From: Bacteroidota bacterium
GTDB taxonomy: Bacteria; Bacteroidota; Bacteroidia; Chitinophagales; Chitinophagaceae
Length of the DNA: 13,031 bases
Assembly (NCBI GenBank): GCA_947454745.1
Contig: CANGMV010000008.1
Span: 1-13,031, forward strand
Direction of reading: 5' to 3'
Under the pieces are notes generated by a model that saw only the letters and a list, made by a program, of their open reading frames with translations, was not told the DNA's origin and made no database searches. This document shows positions 1 through 7,574 of this stretch, in pieces. The stretch's first letter is position 1. Every line of letters starts with the position of its first letter. The translations under genes were made by a program, and so were the position numbers.

Positions 1-1
1 C

Positions 2-67
2 GTGAAATTTAGAATTAAAGAGGATGAAATAAAGGCCTCTGCAAAAAAACAGGGAGCAAAAAAATAA
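2..67 (+). CDS. C-terminal end of an unidentified protein (partial)
   Basis: Reading frame 2 is open from the left edge and ends at TAA 65-67. It gives about 21 residues of a charged, lysine-rich tail (ending KKQGAKK); the other two plus-strand frames stop almost at once. The real start lies outside the window. The stop codon sits on the edge of a strong hairpin at 62-92, as expected for the end of a transcribed gene, and the gene converges on kup. The tail is too short and low in complexity to name a family. A short open stretch at a window edge can also be chance, so the call is moderate. Confidence 0.45.
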   Translation: MKFRIKEDEIKASAKKQGAKK

Positions 68-92
68 GCTTCACATTACATGAAGCTTATTT
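62..92. terminator. Bidirectional hairpin terminator between the partial gene and kup
   Basis: Positions 62-73 (AAATAAGCTTCA) and 81-92 (TGAAGCTTATTT) are perfect reverse complements, giving a 12-bp stem with a 7-nt loop (CATTACA) at 74-80. Read on the minus strand, towards which kup is transcribed, the stem runs into seven consecutive T at 64-58, the classic intrinsic-terminator arrangement. On the plus strand the stem is followed by a weaker T-rich stretch (TTTACATTTATT). It lies 23 bp past the kup stop and overlaps the stop codon of the plus-strand gene, so it probably serves both. The stem is AT-rich with only two AGCTT-type cores, so its strength is inferred. Confidence 0.8.
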
Positions 93-114
93 ACATTTAT
101 TAAGCAAGCAGCCT

Positions 115-2112
115 TTAATATGTATTGTTTTTTTCCATCCTGACTAAATTTAATTTATTGATCGGAGATACAATCATTGGCACAGCTTCTATTATTACAT
201 CACTTTTTTCTAAACCAAATGCTTTTTCATCACTTTGTCCAAGATGCTTTAATTGAAAATAGCCTTGTAACAATAAGCCGTCTCTTAAAGCAAATTCATT
301 TTCGATAGAAAGGAATTTTTCAATTACCACAAACTTAAAGTCGGGTTCTGAATTGTATTTTGTACTACCGTCTGGACGGATATGTAAATTTAATTCTTGT
401 TTAGCAACCAGCTCTTGTACAATTTTTTTGAAATAGATCTCTGTTTTGGGTTGAATCCTAAAGCCCAGGTTAATATTCACTTTTATAACTTTATCATCCA
501 CCAATTCCGATACATCGTAATTCATAGTAAATGGCTCCTCGGTTCGATTGATATGCAAAAACCAATACACATCGGCACGTTTAGGCTTTTTAGCAAATAT
601 AGATTTGATAATTTTTTCTTCTATTTGCGCACGACTATTTGCTTTGGTTAGATAAATCAAATGGGTTGAGAATTTAGGAATTTCGTCGTCTTGACTTAAT
701 TCAATAAGTTGTGGGGTGTATTTTCCGATATCTACAAATTTCACAAACTTGTTATTGATTTTTCTTGCATAATACCATACATACATCGTCATAAATATAA
801 ATAACTCAAAAAATAAGAACATCCATCTTTCCTTTATTTTTGCCACATTCGCAATGAAAAAAGATATTTCTACAATTGCAAATAACCCGATGACTAGTGT
901 TACATAAACTTGCGCCCATTTAAGTCTGAACTTTAAGTAATAGTTTAATAATACAGTGGTCATCATCATGGCAACGGTAATTGAAAATCCATATGCCGCC
1001 TGCATGGCCATTGAAGTCTTAAAGTATATAATCATTAATATACAGCCAAACCAAAGAATTGAATTTACACTTGGGATATATATTTGACCTTTAATATCTG
1101 AAGGCTGACGAACCGTAACTCTTGGCCAAAAATTTAAGTTCATGGCCTCACTCACTAAAGTAAAAGAACCGCTAATCAATGCTTGAGACGCAATGATGGT
1201 GGCTGCCGTTGCTATGATTACACTTAGCAATAAAAACCAATGTGGAATCATTTCAAAGAATGGATTTAAACCATGTAAGGTGGCGTTGTTCACCTCATCC
1301 ATACTTTTAAATTGCATAATCCAAGCCGCTTGACCAATATAATTAATGGTTAAACTTAATTTAACAAAGATCCATGTAAGTCTTATATTTTTTACACCGC
1401 AATGGCCTAAATCACTATACAAAGCTTCTGCTCCGGTGGTCGCTAAAAATACAGCGCCCAACAACCAAAAGCCTTTGGGATACTTCACCAATAATTCATA
1501 CCCATAATAAGGATTTAGGATTTTCAAAATGGCAGGATTTTTAAACACATAGCTAGCACCAAAAACTAGAATCATACCAAACCAAAGTGCCATAACCGGC
1601 CCAAAAAATTTACCAATTTGATGTGTTCCAAATCTTTGAAAAAAGAACAACGCAGATATAATTGCAACTGTGATGCCAATGGTTAACCCATTACCAGGTA
1701 CAATTATTTTTTCTAACCCATTTACGGTATTCAATCCTTCAATTGCAGAGGAAACCGAAATTGGAGGAGTAATGATACCGTCAGCTAAAAGAGTAGTCGC
1801 TCCTAATATAGTAATGATGGCTAAACTTTTGCTATACCTTTTTACCAATGCAAATAAGGAAAATACGCCGCCTTCTCCATGGTTATCGGCTCTTAGTGTA
1901 AGCCAAATATATTTTACAGTAGTTTGAAAAAATAGGGTCCAGAATATCAAACAAACCCCTCCAAAAACTAAAATTTCGTCAATTTTACGATCACCAACAA
2001 CAGCACTTAAAACATATAAAGGACTTGTTCCAATGTCCCCGTAAATAATTCCTAATGCAACTAATAATGTGGCAACTGTCACTTTATTACCAACCGAATG
2101 ATGATTATCCAT
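115..2112 (-). CDS. kup: Kup/HAK family potassium transporter
   Basis: This inner-membrane K+ uptake protein (KUP family, thought to be H+-coupled) has 665 residues, slightly longer than E. coli Kup. Family signatures are clear: GIIYGDIGTSPLY at residues 21-33, ADNHGEGG at 75-82, ADGIITPP at 110-117, GAEALYSDLGHCG at 227-239, and KGQIYIPSVN in the middle of the protein. About 12 hydrophobic segments fill residues 10-455. A soluble cytoplasmic C-terminal domain of roughly 200 residues follows, as in other Kup proteins. The start ATG at 2112-2110 precedes the GDIGTSPLY helix by a normal distance. The gene lies 85 bp downstream of kdpE on the same strand and may share its transcripts or be controlled by it, but a possible promoter also lies in the gap. 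No truncation or frameshift is seen. Confidence 0.96.
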   Translation of the reverse strand: MDNHHSVGNKVTVATLLVALGIIYGDIGTSPLYVLSAVVGDRKIDEILVFGGVCLIFWTLFFQTTVKYIWLTLRADNHGEGGVFSLFALVKRYSKSLAIITILGATTLLADGIITPPISVSSAIEGLNTVNGLEKIIVPGNGLTIGITVAIISALFFFQRFGTHQIGKFFGPVMALWFGMILVFGASYVFKNPAILKILNPYYGYELLVKYPKGFWLLGAVFLATTGAEALYSDLGHCGVKNIRLTWIFVKLSLTINYIGQAAWIMQFKSMDEVNNATLHGLNPFFEMIPHWFLLLSVIIATAATIIASQALISGSFTLVSEAMNLNFWPRVTVRQPSDIKGQIYIPSVNSILWFGCILMIIYFKTSMAMQAAYGFSITVAMMMTTVLLNYYLKFRLKWAQVYVTLVIGLFAIVEISFFIANVAKIKERWMFLFFELFIFMTMYVWYYARKINNKFVKFVDIGKYTPQLIELSQDDEIPKFSTHLIYLTKANSRAQIEEKIIKSIFAKKPKRADVYWFLHINRTEEPFTMNYDVSELVDDKVIKVNINLGFRIQPKTEIYFKKIVQELVAKQELNLHIRPDGSTKYNSEPDFKFVVIEKFLSIENEFALRDGLLLQGYFQLKHLGQSDEKAFGLEKSDVIIEAVPMIVSPINKLNLVRMEKNNTY

Positions 2113-2129
2113 TTATAAAATTTAGTACA

Positions 2130-2137
2130 CAAAGGTT
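2130..2137 (-). promoter_or_regulatory. Possible -7 promoter box for kup
   Basis: On the minus strand, 18-25 bp before the kup start, AACCTTTG matches the Bacteroidota -7 consensus TAnnTTTG except at the first base. No convincing -33 TTG is seen at the usual spacing. The 2113-2197 gap shows no clear terminator for kdpE, so kup could also be read through from the kdp genes. Weak call. Confidence 0.3.
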
Positions 2138-2197
2138 GACTATAATGTGTCACTAAATAATAAATAAACCAAGTAGTATATAAAGATTTTATAAAGA

Positions 2198-2875
2198 CTA
2201 TATAAACCGATAGCCCACTCCACTTTCAGTAATTATATGTGCAGGCTTGTTTGGATTTAATTCAATTTTTTTTCGCAAAGTACCTACAAATACACGTAAA
2301 TATTGCGTGTCGGATTGATAACCTACTCCCCATATTTCTTTTAAAATAAATTGATGCGTAAGTACTCGACCGGCATTCTTGGCAAATAAAACAAGTAATT
2401 TATACTCAGTTAAAGTCAATTTTACATTTTCGTTATGCAATGAAACGACCCTTGCCAATAAATCAATTTGCAGCTCGTCAAAAATTAAAACTGTTTTATT
2501 GTCTTCGATTTTATTTCGATTTAAACAAGCTCTAATTCTGGCCATTAATTCATTGGTTCTAAAAGGCTTGGTAATATAGTCGCTTGCTCCATTGTCCAAA
2601 GCTTTCACAATTTCTTCTTCCTGGTCTAAAACCGAAATGATAATGATAGACTGATTGTACCAGTTTTTCAATTCCACTAATAATTCTTGTCCGCTTTTAT
2701 CGGGCAATCCAATATCTAATAAAATTAAATCGGGTGGATGATTGGCAGCTAATTGCAAGCCTAAGGCAGCAGTTTCGGCCTGTTTTACTTTATAACCATG
2801 ACTCTCTAAATTAATCTCAAGCAATTTTCTAATTTGAGGCTCATCGTCAATAATAAGAATTTCTTCCTTATTCAT
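2198..2875 (-). CDS. kdpE: KdpE-type response regulator (OmpR/PhoB family)
   Basis: This cytoplasmic DNA-binding response regulator has 225 residues, the usual KdpE length. The receiver domain (residues 4-118) carries the acidic pair D10-D11, the phospho-acceptor D54 in LLDIGLPD and the conserved K103 in ITKPF. The winged-helix effector domain (about 127-225) has LTLTEYKLLVLFAKNAGRVL, then KEIWG, DTQYLRVFVGTLRKKIE and the terminal ITESGVGYRF. This pattern, especially the YLRV-x-VGTLRKK-IE spacing and TESGVGYRF, resembles KdpE more than PhoB or OmpR. Its start overlaps the end of the kinase gene by 8 bp, so the two are translationally linked. In the Kdp system it would activate K+-uptake genes under K+ limitation. 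No kdpFABC is present here and kup is the next gene, so kup is a candidate target (inference). Confidence 0.92.
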   Translation of the reverse strand: MNKEEILIIDDEPQIRKLLEINLESHGYKVKQAETAALGLQLAANHPPDLILLDIGLPDKSGQELLVELKNWYNQSIIIISVLDQEEEIVKALDNGASDYITKPFRTNELMARIRACLNRNKIEDNKTVLIFDELQIDLLARVVSLHNENVKLTLTEYKLLVLFAKNAGRVLTHQFILKEIWGVGYQSDTQYLRVFVGTLRKKIELNPNKPAHIITESGVGYRFI

Positions 2876-3956
2876 TATTAATATTTTTTAAGTAAGAGGT
2901 TTCTACAGGTAATTGTATTGTAAACCTTGCACCTTCTCCTTGTATTGATTGTAATTGTATTGTTCCATTATGTGCTTCCACAAATCCTTTTGCAATGGAT
3001 AATCCCAATCCTGAACCGCCGGTTTTATTTTGAGGGAGTCGGTAAAATATAGTGAATACATTTGGTAGTTCGGTTGCAGTAAATCCAGGACCATTGTCGA
3101 TGATATTAATTTCACATACATCCTCTTCCATTTTTAGCATTACCAAAATGACCGTACCCTTTGGGGTATAAAGTATTGCATTATTAATGATATTGTAAAG
3201 TACTTGTTCAATTAAGATACTATCAATTTTTATCAAGGGCATTGCTTCATTAGGTTCAAATTGCAAAAGGTGTTCATTAGCTCGCTCCTCAAATTTAGAA
3301 AAGACAATGTGAATTACTTCATTCATATCTGTCCAGTCTAATTTTAGTTTAATGCTACCCGATTCTACTCTACTCATATTCAATAAATTCTCCACTTCCT
3401 TATTAAGCCTTAATCCTGCAATACTTATTTCATTCAAAAGTGCATTCTTATTTTCTTCACTTAACGATTGCTCATTTTCTTTTATAGTATCTGCCGCACC
3501 TATAATCGCTGCGATGGGAGTTTTTAATTCATGTGATAATGAATTAAGTAAAGTATTGTAAAGTTTAATAGTTTTCTCTTTGTCCTCTTTGTCTCTATTT
3601 AATTGTTCCGCTTGTTTAATTTTAAAACTTAAAGTAGTATGCACTAATGCAATAATAAAATACATTAAAAACATAAGTCCATCCTCGCCATTAGCAATGT
3701 GAAATGTAAATAGAGGAGGTATGAAAAAGAAATTCCAAATAAGTGCACTTAAAATTGCAGCTATTAGCACTGTTTTAATTTCAAATACAAGTGCGAACAA
3801 GGATACAACCATTAGCAATACCAATGCGGGGACACGATAACCCCAAATAGCGACCGTATAAAACAACGCCATAGATACACCACAAACGATAACGACACTA
3901 ATGGGTAACTGGAATCTTTTTAAAAAAGTGCCTTGAGTGGTAGACAAAATAGCCAT
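2868..3956 (-). CDS. kdpD: Short KdpD-like sensor histidine kinase (DUF4118 + kinase core)
   Basis: This membrane-bound histidine kinase of 362 residues partners the downstream KdpE. Residues 15-112 hold about four hydrophobic segments with the DUF4118-like motif ALIWNFFFIPPLFTFHI (71-87), typical of the KdpD membrane domain. A short linker leads to the H-box SLSHELKTPIAA with the phospho-acceptor H142. The ATPase domain has the N-box QVLYNIINNA (251-260), the G1 box DNGPG (287-291) and the G2 box GGSGLGLSIAKG (313-324). Full-length E. coli-type KdpD is about 890 residues and begins with a KdpD sensor domain plus a UspA-like domain; both are absent here. The ATG at 3956 is preceded by a good promoter box and a short leader, so this looks like a natural start rather than a 5' truncation. 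The missing sensor part may be encoded elsewhere, as split KdpD proteins occur in Bacteroidota (recalled, not checked). Confidence 0.85.
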   Translation of the reverse strand: MAILSTTQGTFLKRFQLPISVVIVCGVSMALFYTVAIWGYRVPALVLLMVVSLFALVFEIKTVLIAAILSALIWNFFFIPPLFTFHIANGEDGLMFLMYFIIALVHTTLSFKIKQAEQLNRDKEDKEKTIKLYNTLLNSLSHELKTPIAAIIGAADTIKENEQSLSEENKNALLNEISIAGLRLNKEVENLLNMSRVESGSIKLKLDWTDMNEVIHIVFSKFEERANEHLLQFEPNEAMPLIKIDSILIEQVLYNIINNAILYTPKGTVILVMLKMEEDVCEINIIDNGPGFTATELPNVFTIFYRLPQNKTGGSGLGLSIAKGFVEAHNGTIQLQSIQGEGARFTIQLPVETSYLKNINNE

Positions 3957-3971
3957 AGTTGAATATTACAT

Positions 3972-3979
3972 CAAAACTA
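3972..3979 (-). promoter_or_regulatory. -7 promoter box for kdpD-kdpE
   Basis: On the minus strand TAGTTTTG is a perfect match to the Bacteroidota -7 consensus TAnnTTTG. It sits 15 bp before the kdpD ATG, in the 53-bp gap after the DUF1569 gene. Upstream there is a T-rich stretch (TTTCTTTAT) but no exact TTG -33 element. This position suggests kdpDE transcription is independent of the CDGSH/DUF1569 genes. Confidence 0.55.
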
Positions 3980-4009
3980 GGCCGATTATTATAAAGAAAT
4001 TGTAAAATC

Positions 4010-4465
4010 TTAGTTTAAGATATCCTGAATTATACGCAAATGGTGCTTTGTATGAATACCTAAAAAGTAAATAGTTGCAGGTGTGTTTAAATTTCCAAAA
4101 AAAGGGTGCAGGAAATATTGATTTTTTGAGCAACTCGCTAATTCGACAATCGCTTGTTTTGCATCCTGAATCGTTTTTTGCAAGCTTTCTTTTGTTATCT
4201 CCCCTACAGGCATTACAGATGCGGGTGCTTGTGCACGGCCTCTTGGGAATTTGCCTGTTAAAAACACAAGCCATTTTTTAAAAATAAACTTGGTTTGATA
4301 TTTTATGGGATCGGATTGCTTAACTGTATCAGTAATTTTAATAATTACCAAACAGCTGTGTTCAATTTGCCAACCCACACTGCTTGAAGAAACAGTGGGA
4401 TTGACAATTTCAAAATTTTGAATTTGAGCCTCTAAAGCATTTACTAATTTTAATAGCTTACGCAT
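4010..4465 (-). CDS. DUF1569 / DinB-superfamily protein
   Basis: This small soluble protein of 151 residues has no signal peptide or membrane segment. It fits the DUF1569 branch of the DinB/YfiT-like four-helix-bundle superfamily: GWQIEHS with H36, the PRGRAQAPASVMP segment (74-86), then LHPFFGNL (119-126) and the C-terminal HTKHHLRII (138-146). In this superfamily histidines at equivalent positions form a metal site; the candidates here are H36, H138 and H142 (inferred). The DinB superfamily includes thiol-dependent transferases and DNA-damage-induced proteins, but DUF1569 members have no assigned reaction that I know of. The gene starts 5 bp after the stop of the CDGSH gene and is almost certainly cotranscribed with it. 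No catalytic function is claimed. Confidence 0.85.
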   Translation of the reverse strand: MRKLLKLVNALEAQIQNFEIVNPTVSSSSVGWQIEHSCLVIIKITDTVKQSDPIKYQTKFIFKKWLVFLTGKFPRGRAQAPASVMPVGEITKESLQKTIQDAKQAIVELASCSKNQYFLHPFFGNLNTPATIYFLGIHTKHHLRIIQDILN

Positions 4466-4470
4466 AAAAA

Positions 4471-4695
4471 CTAGCTTGTCTTTTTTGGAGGCAATGCAAA
4501 TGCTTTTGCTTCGTGAGCAAACTGTCCATTGTGCGCGCCATCACAAAATGGCTTGTTTTTACTATGTCCACAACGACACAATCCTACCACTTCGCGTCCC
4601 GCTAAATCATACTGATTGCCTTCGCGATCTACAATTGTAAAATCCCCTTCCACTTTTAAAGAGCCGTTGTTATTAATGGTAATTTTCGTTGACAT
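4471..4695 (-). CDS. CDGSH-type iron-sulfur protein
   Basis: This 74-residue cytoplasmic protein binds a [2Fe-2S] cluster through three cysteines and one histidine. The signature is complete: C40-x-C42, then C51-D-G-A-H55 within the KPFCDGAH motif, giving the spacing C-x-C-x8-C-x3-H of the CDGSH (mitoNEET-like) family. The N-terminal half (KITINNNGSLKVEGDF) is a short beta-rich segment common in bacterial stand-alone CDGSH proteins. The final residue of the motif is A-H rather than S-H, a tolerated variant. It is the first gene of a tight pair with the DUF1569 gene, 5 bp downstream, and lies 67 bp downstream of the GH3 gene. Its role is probably redox or cluster transfer (family-level inference); the partner is unknown. 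Confidence 0.93.
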   Translation of the reverse strand: MSTKITINNNGSLKVEGDFTIVDREGNQYDLAGREVVGLCRCGHSKNKPFCDGAHNGQFAHEAKAFALPPKKTS

Positions 4696-4762
4696 AAATT
4701 GATATTGTTTGAAAATTGAAAATAGGACAATTCTGATAAACTACATAAGAATATTTATAACT

Positions 4763-6931
4763 TTAATTTTGAATTATAAAAGGAATAGATTCAATTTCCG
4801 TTTGCGCATTCGCTCCGAAAATTAATTTATATTTCCCTGGATACAATACCCATGCTTTTTTTTGCAAATCCCACTTTTTAAGTTCACTTGCTGGAATTTG
4901 AACGAGTGTATTATTGGATAGCCCTTTTTTAATTTCAATACGCTTAAAATATTTTAATTCTTTTAAAGGCATTCTTTCTTGGGATGGATATTCAATATAT
5001 GCTTGCACCAGTTCCGCCGCATCCATTTTTCCCTTATTAGTGATTTTAACTTGTACTGCAATTGTATCCTTTATAGTAAAATTCATTTTTGGTGCAGTAA
5101 CTATCTTGTAATCAAATGCAGCATAACTTAATCCAAAACCAAAAGGATATTGAACAGGTCCATCATAATAGCGATAGGTTCGCCCTTTCATAGCATAATT
5201 GGTATAATCAGGCAAGTCAGCAACTGACTTGTAAAAAGTAATTGGCAATCTTCCCGATGGGGAAACCTTGCCTAATAATATATCAGCCAATGCGTTTCCT
5301 CCCTGTTCTCCTGGATACCATGCATAAATAATTGCATCAGCATAGGGTTCAATAGCTGCGACATTCACATTGCTGCCCGCTGTGATTACTGCAATGATAG
5401 GTGTTTTAACACTTGCTCTTAATTGCTTCATATAGGCAACTTCACTTGCCGGCAAATCAATGTCTTTTTTATCTCCTCCCGATTTTGACAAAAATGCGTC
5501 TCCTGCTTCACCTTCTAATACAGGAGATAAACCTAAAACCGATATAGTAAGTTTAGCATTCCCTGCTGCCCAGATACCACCAAAATGAACAGTATCATTA
5601 TAATCTGAGCCTAAGTCATATTCGATACGAGTACTCGGATCCATAGCATTGGTAATTCCTTCTACAAAATTAACAGCCTTATTACTTAAGCCATGGTAAT
5701 TGCCAATTAATGCATCATAGGATGTCGCATTCGGCCCTACAATCATAATGCTCTCATAAGTGTCATTTGCAAATGGTAGTAATTGATTGTTGTTTTTTAA
5801 CAACACCATGCTTTGTTGCGCTACTTGTCTTGCAAGGTTTATATGCACTGAATTATGAATACTATCTGCACCATAATTTTTAAAAGGATCATTTTTCGGA
5901 TTATTATAAAAGCCTAATTTGAATTGCGTTTTTAGCAATTTAGAAAGTGATGCAATTACTTCCTGCTCGGTTAGTAATTTTTGTTCAACCGCCTTTATGA
6001 CATCTTTTTGCAAGATACTGGAGCAATCCAAATTAATACCTGCTTTTATTGCAGCCGCAGCAGTGGCTACATGACTATTGGTGGCGTGATGACTTTCGAA
6101 AACTCCGTCTAAAGCGCCGCAATCAGTTACTACATGACCTTTGAAACCCCATTCTTTTCTCAGTATCGTATCTAATAATTTTGCATTGATTGAACTTGGC
6201 ATTCCATTAATGCTATTATAAGCACTCATCACCGATTCTACTCCTCCATTTACTAATGCATGAAAAGCATATAAGTAGGTTTCTCTTAAATCCTTCTCGT
6301 CCACAATTGCGTCAAATTGATCACGTGTTGCTTCGGGTCCACTATGCACTGCGAAATGTTTTGCAGTGGCTGCTGTTTTTAAATATTGGGGATTCATTCC
6401 CTGCATGCCTTTAACAAAGGCCTTGCCCATGGTAGCAGTCAAATAAGGGTCTTCTCCATAAGTTTCATGCCCTCTGCCCCAACGAGGATCTCTAAATATG
6501 TTTACATTAGGAGACCAAAAAGTAAGTCCCATATATTGTAAATGCCTGTCCTTTTGAATGGCTAAATTATATTTTGCTCTCGCCTCAGTAGAAATTACAT
6601 TGGCTACTTGTTGCATAAGCTCATCGTTAAAAGTAGCTGCTAAGCCAATAGATTGAGGGAAAACAGTAGCTACACCGGCCCTTGCAACACCATGCAATGC
6701 TTCGTTCCACCAATTATAAGCAGGAATAGATAGTCTTGGAATTGCCTTACTATTATATCCCAATAAGGATACTTTCTCTTCCAAGCTGAGCCTACCTACC
6801 AAGTCTTGTACACGCATATCCATAGATAAACGTTCGTTTTGATAGGGAAGATTTTTTTGCGAAAACCCAAGTTGAAAAGAGCATACTGCCAATACAACAC
6901 AAAAAGTAATCTTAAGTAATTGATGTTTCAT
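4763..6931 (-). CDS. Secreted GH3 family beta-glycosidase (beta-xylosidase/beta-glucosidase type)
   Basis: This exported glycoside hydrolase family 3 enzyme of 722 residues removes non-reducing-end sugars from beta-linked oligosaccharides. An N-terminal signal peptide (about 1-25, ending GFSQ) directs it to the periplasm or outer surface. The TIM-barrel domain (about 40-340) has YNWWNEALHGVARAG (72-86), RDPRWGRGHETYGEDP (147-162), the sugar-binding KH at 191-192, and GHVVTDCGALDG with the probable nucleophile D270. The alpha/beta sandwich (about 365-580) contains SPVLEGEAGD (466-475), where E470 or E472 is the likely acid/base. The C-terminal fibronectin-III-like domain (about 610-722) follows YPFGFGLSY. 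No PA14 insertion is present, unlike many longer Bacteroidota GH3 proteins. The NWWNEALHGVA and TDCGAL motifs resemble beta-xylosidase-type GH3 members, but specificity cannot be fixed from sequence. Start: ATG at 6931-6929, directly before a good signal peptide. Confidence 0.95.
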   Translation of the reverse strand: MKHQLLKITFCVVLAVCSFQLGFSQKNLPYQNERLSMDMRVQDLVGRLSLEEKVSLLGYNSKAIPRLSIPAYNWWNEALHGVARAGVATVFPQSIGLAATFNDELMQQVANVISTEARAKYNLAIQKDRHLQYMGLTFWSPNVNIFRDPRWGRGHETYGEDPYLTATMGKAFVKGMQGMNPQYLKTAATAKHFAVHSGPEATRDQFDAIVDEKDLRETYLYAFHALVNGGVESVMSAYNSINGMPSSINAKLLDTILRKEWGFKGHVVTDCGALDGVFESHHATNSHVATAAAAIKAGINLDCSSILQKDVIKAVEQKLLTEQEVIASLSKLLKTQFKLGFYNNPKNDPFKNYGADSIHNSVHINLARQVAQQSMVLLKNNNQLLPFANDTYESIMIVGPNATSYDALIGNYHGLSNKAVNFVEGITNAMDPSTRIEYDLGSDYNDTVHFGGIWAAGNAKLTISVLGLSPVLEGEAGDAFLSKSGGDKKDIDLPASEVAYMKQLRASVKTPIIAVITAGSNVNVAAIEPYADAIIYAWYPGEQGGNALADILLGKVSPSGRLPITFYKSVADLPDYTNYAMKGRTYRYYDGPVQYPFGFGLSYAAFDYKIVTAPKMNFTIKDTIAVQVKITNKGKMDAAELVQAYIEYPSQERMPLKELKYFKRIEIKKGLSNNTLVQIPASELKKWDLQKKAWVLYPGKYKLIFGANAQTEIESIPFIIQN

Positions 6932-6982
6932 TTGACCTTATTAAAATTGTATTGAATTTAAGATGAATTTTAGATAAAATAG

Positions 6983-6990
6983 AAAAACTA
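6983..6990 (-). promoter_or_regulatory. Possible -7 box for the GH3 gene in the divergent gap
   Basis: The 6932-7022 gap separates the divergent GH3 (minus) and DUF421 (plus) genes and must hold both promoters. On the minus strand TAGTTTTT matches TAnnTTTG except at the last base and would leave a leader of about 45 nt. No clear -33 element is seen, and no convincing plus-strand box for DUF421 was found; the best, TAAAATTG at 6942-6949, has one mismatch. Confidence 0.25.
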
Positions 6991-7022
6991 TTAACTAATT
7001 TACATAGCTAAATAAGTACCAC

Positions 7023-7574
7023 ATGTTTTTACTACAGTTAAAGTTGAGTTTTATCCATAATCCCTTTGTAGAAATCATTTTAAGAACACTTGCTGTATAT
7101 ATATTCATGATTGTTGCCATTCGAATTTTCGGAAAGAAAGAATTGGCGCAGTTATCGGTGATTGACTTAGTTTTTATTTTATTAATTAGTAATGCTGTTC
7201 AAAATGCCATGGTAGGTCCAGACACTTCACTTGACGGTGGTTTAATTGCTGCGGGCGCATTGTTTTTAGCCAACTTTACATTGAAGCAAATTTTATATCG
7301 AAGCAAAAGCATTAATAAACTCATTCAAGGAGAGTCTATTTTATTAATTTATGACGGAAAGCCAAATATGGACAACTGTAAAAAAGCCGAAATCACCATA
7401 GAGGAATTAGAAGCCGCCGTTAGAGAACACGGCGCTAGAGATATTCAAAAAGTAGATTTAGCAGTATTAGAAGTAGATGGAAATATTAGCGTAATAAGCA
7501 ACGACTATCAAACAAAATCAAGGGTATCTCACCCCCGAAAGCATAAGTTTAAAGGCCGATTATATAAAAATTAA
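7023..7574 (+). CDS. DUF421 (YetF/YcaP-like) membrane protein
   Basis: This inner-membrane protein of 183 residues has three predicted membrane helices (about 16-34, 48-64 and 72-90) followed by a small cytosolic alpha/beta domain (about 95-160). Family features are the conserved stretch after the first helix, RIFGKKELAQLSVIDLV (34-50), and the later ILLIYDGKPN (106-115) and IEELEAAVREHGARDI (126-141), which match the YetF/YcaP DUF421 family. Relatives are linked to envelope stress and spore membranes, but no reaction is established. The length is somewhat shorter than many members (about 210-240 residues) but all core regions are present. It is transcribed divergently from GH3, and its stop codon overlaps that of the next, convergent gene by 4 bp. 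Confidence 0.9.
   Translation: MFLLQLKLSFIHNPFVEIILRTLAVYIFMIVAIRIFGKKELAQLSVIDLVFILLISNAVQNAMVGPDTSLDGGLIAAGALFLANFTLKQILYRSKSINKLIQGESILLIYDGKPNMDNCKKAEITIEELEAAVREHGARDIQKVDLAVLEVDGNISVISNDYQTKSRVSHPRKHKFKGRLYKN

Noticed and set aside
2138..2197. TATA-rich short repeats (TATAAAGA, TATATA) between kdpE and kup as a terminator or operator
   Set aside because: The pairing is all A/T and short, with no clear stem and T-run; it is what AT-rich intergenic DNA looks like by chance.
2903..3121. Minus-strand 72-codon frame inside the kinase gene
   Set aside because: It is a frame shadow of the ATPase domain of the kinase, whose own frame carries the intact N, G1 and G2 boxes.
3966..4274. Minus-strand 102-codon reading frame overlapping the DUF1569 gene
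   Set aside because: It lies in another frame of the well-supported DUF1569 gene, and its translation looks like no protein family (cysteine- and arginine-rich, irregular).
4754..4780. TTTATAA/TTATAAA inverted repeat at the end of the GH3 gene as a terminator
   Set aside because: It has a 7-bp stem of only A/T pairs with a 13-nt loop, partly inside the coding region, so it is too weak to call.
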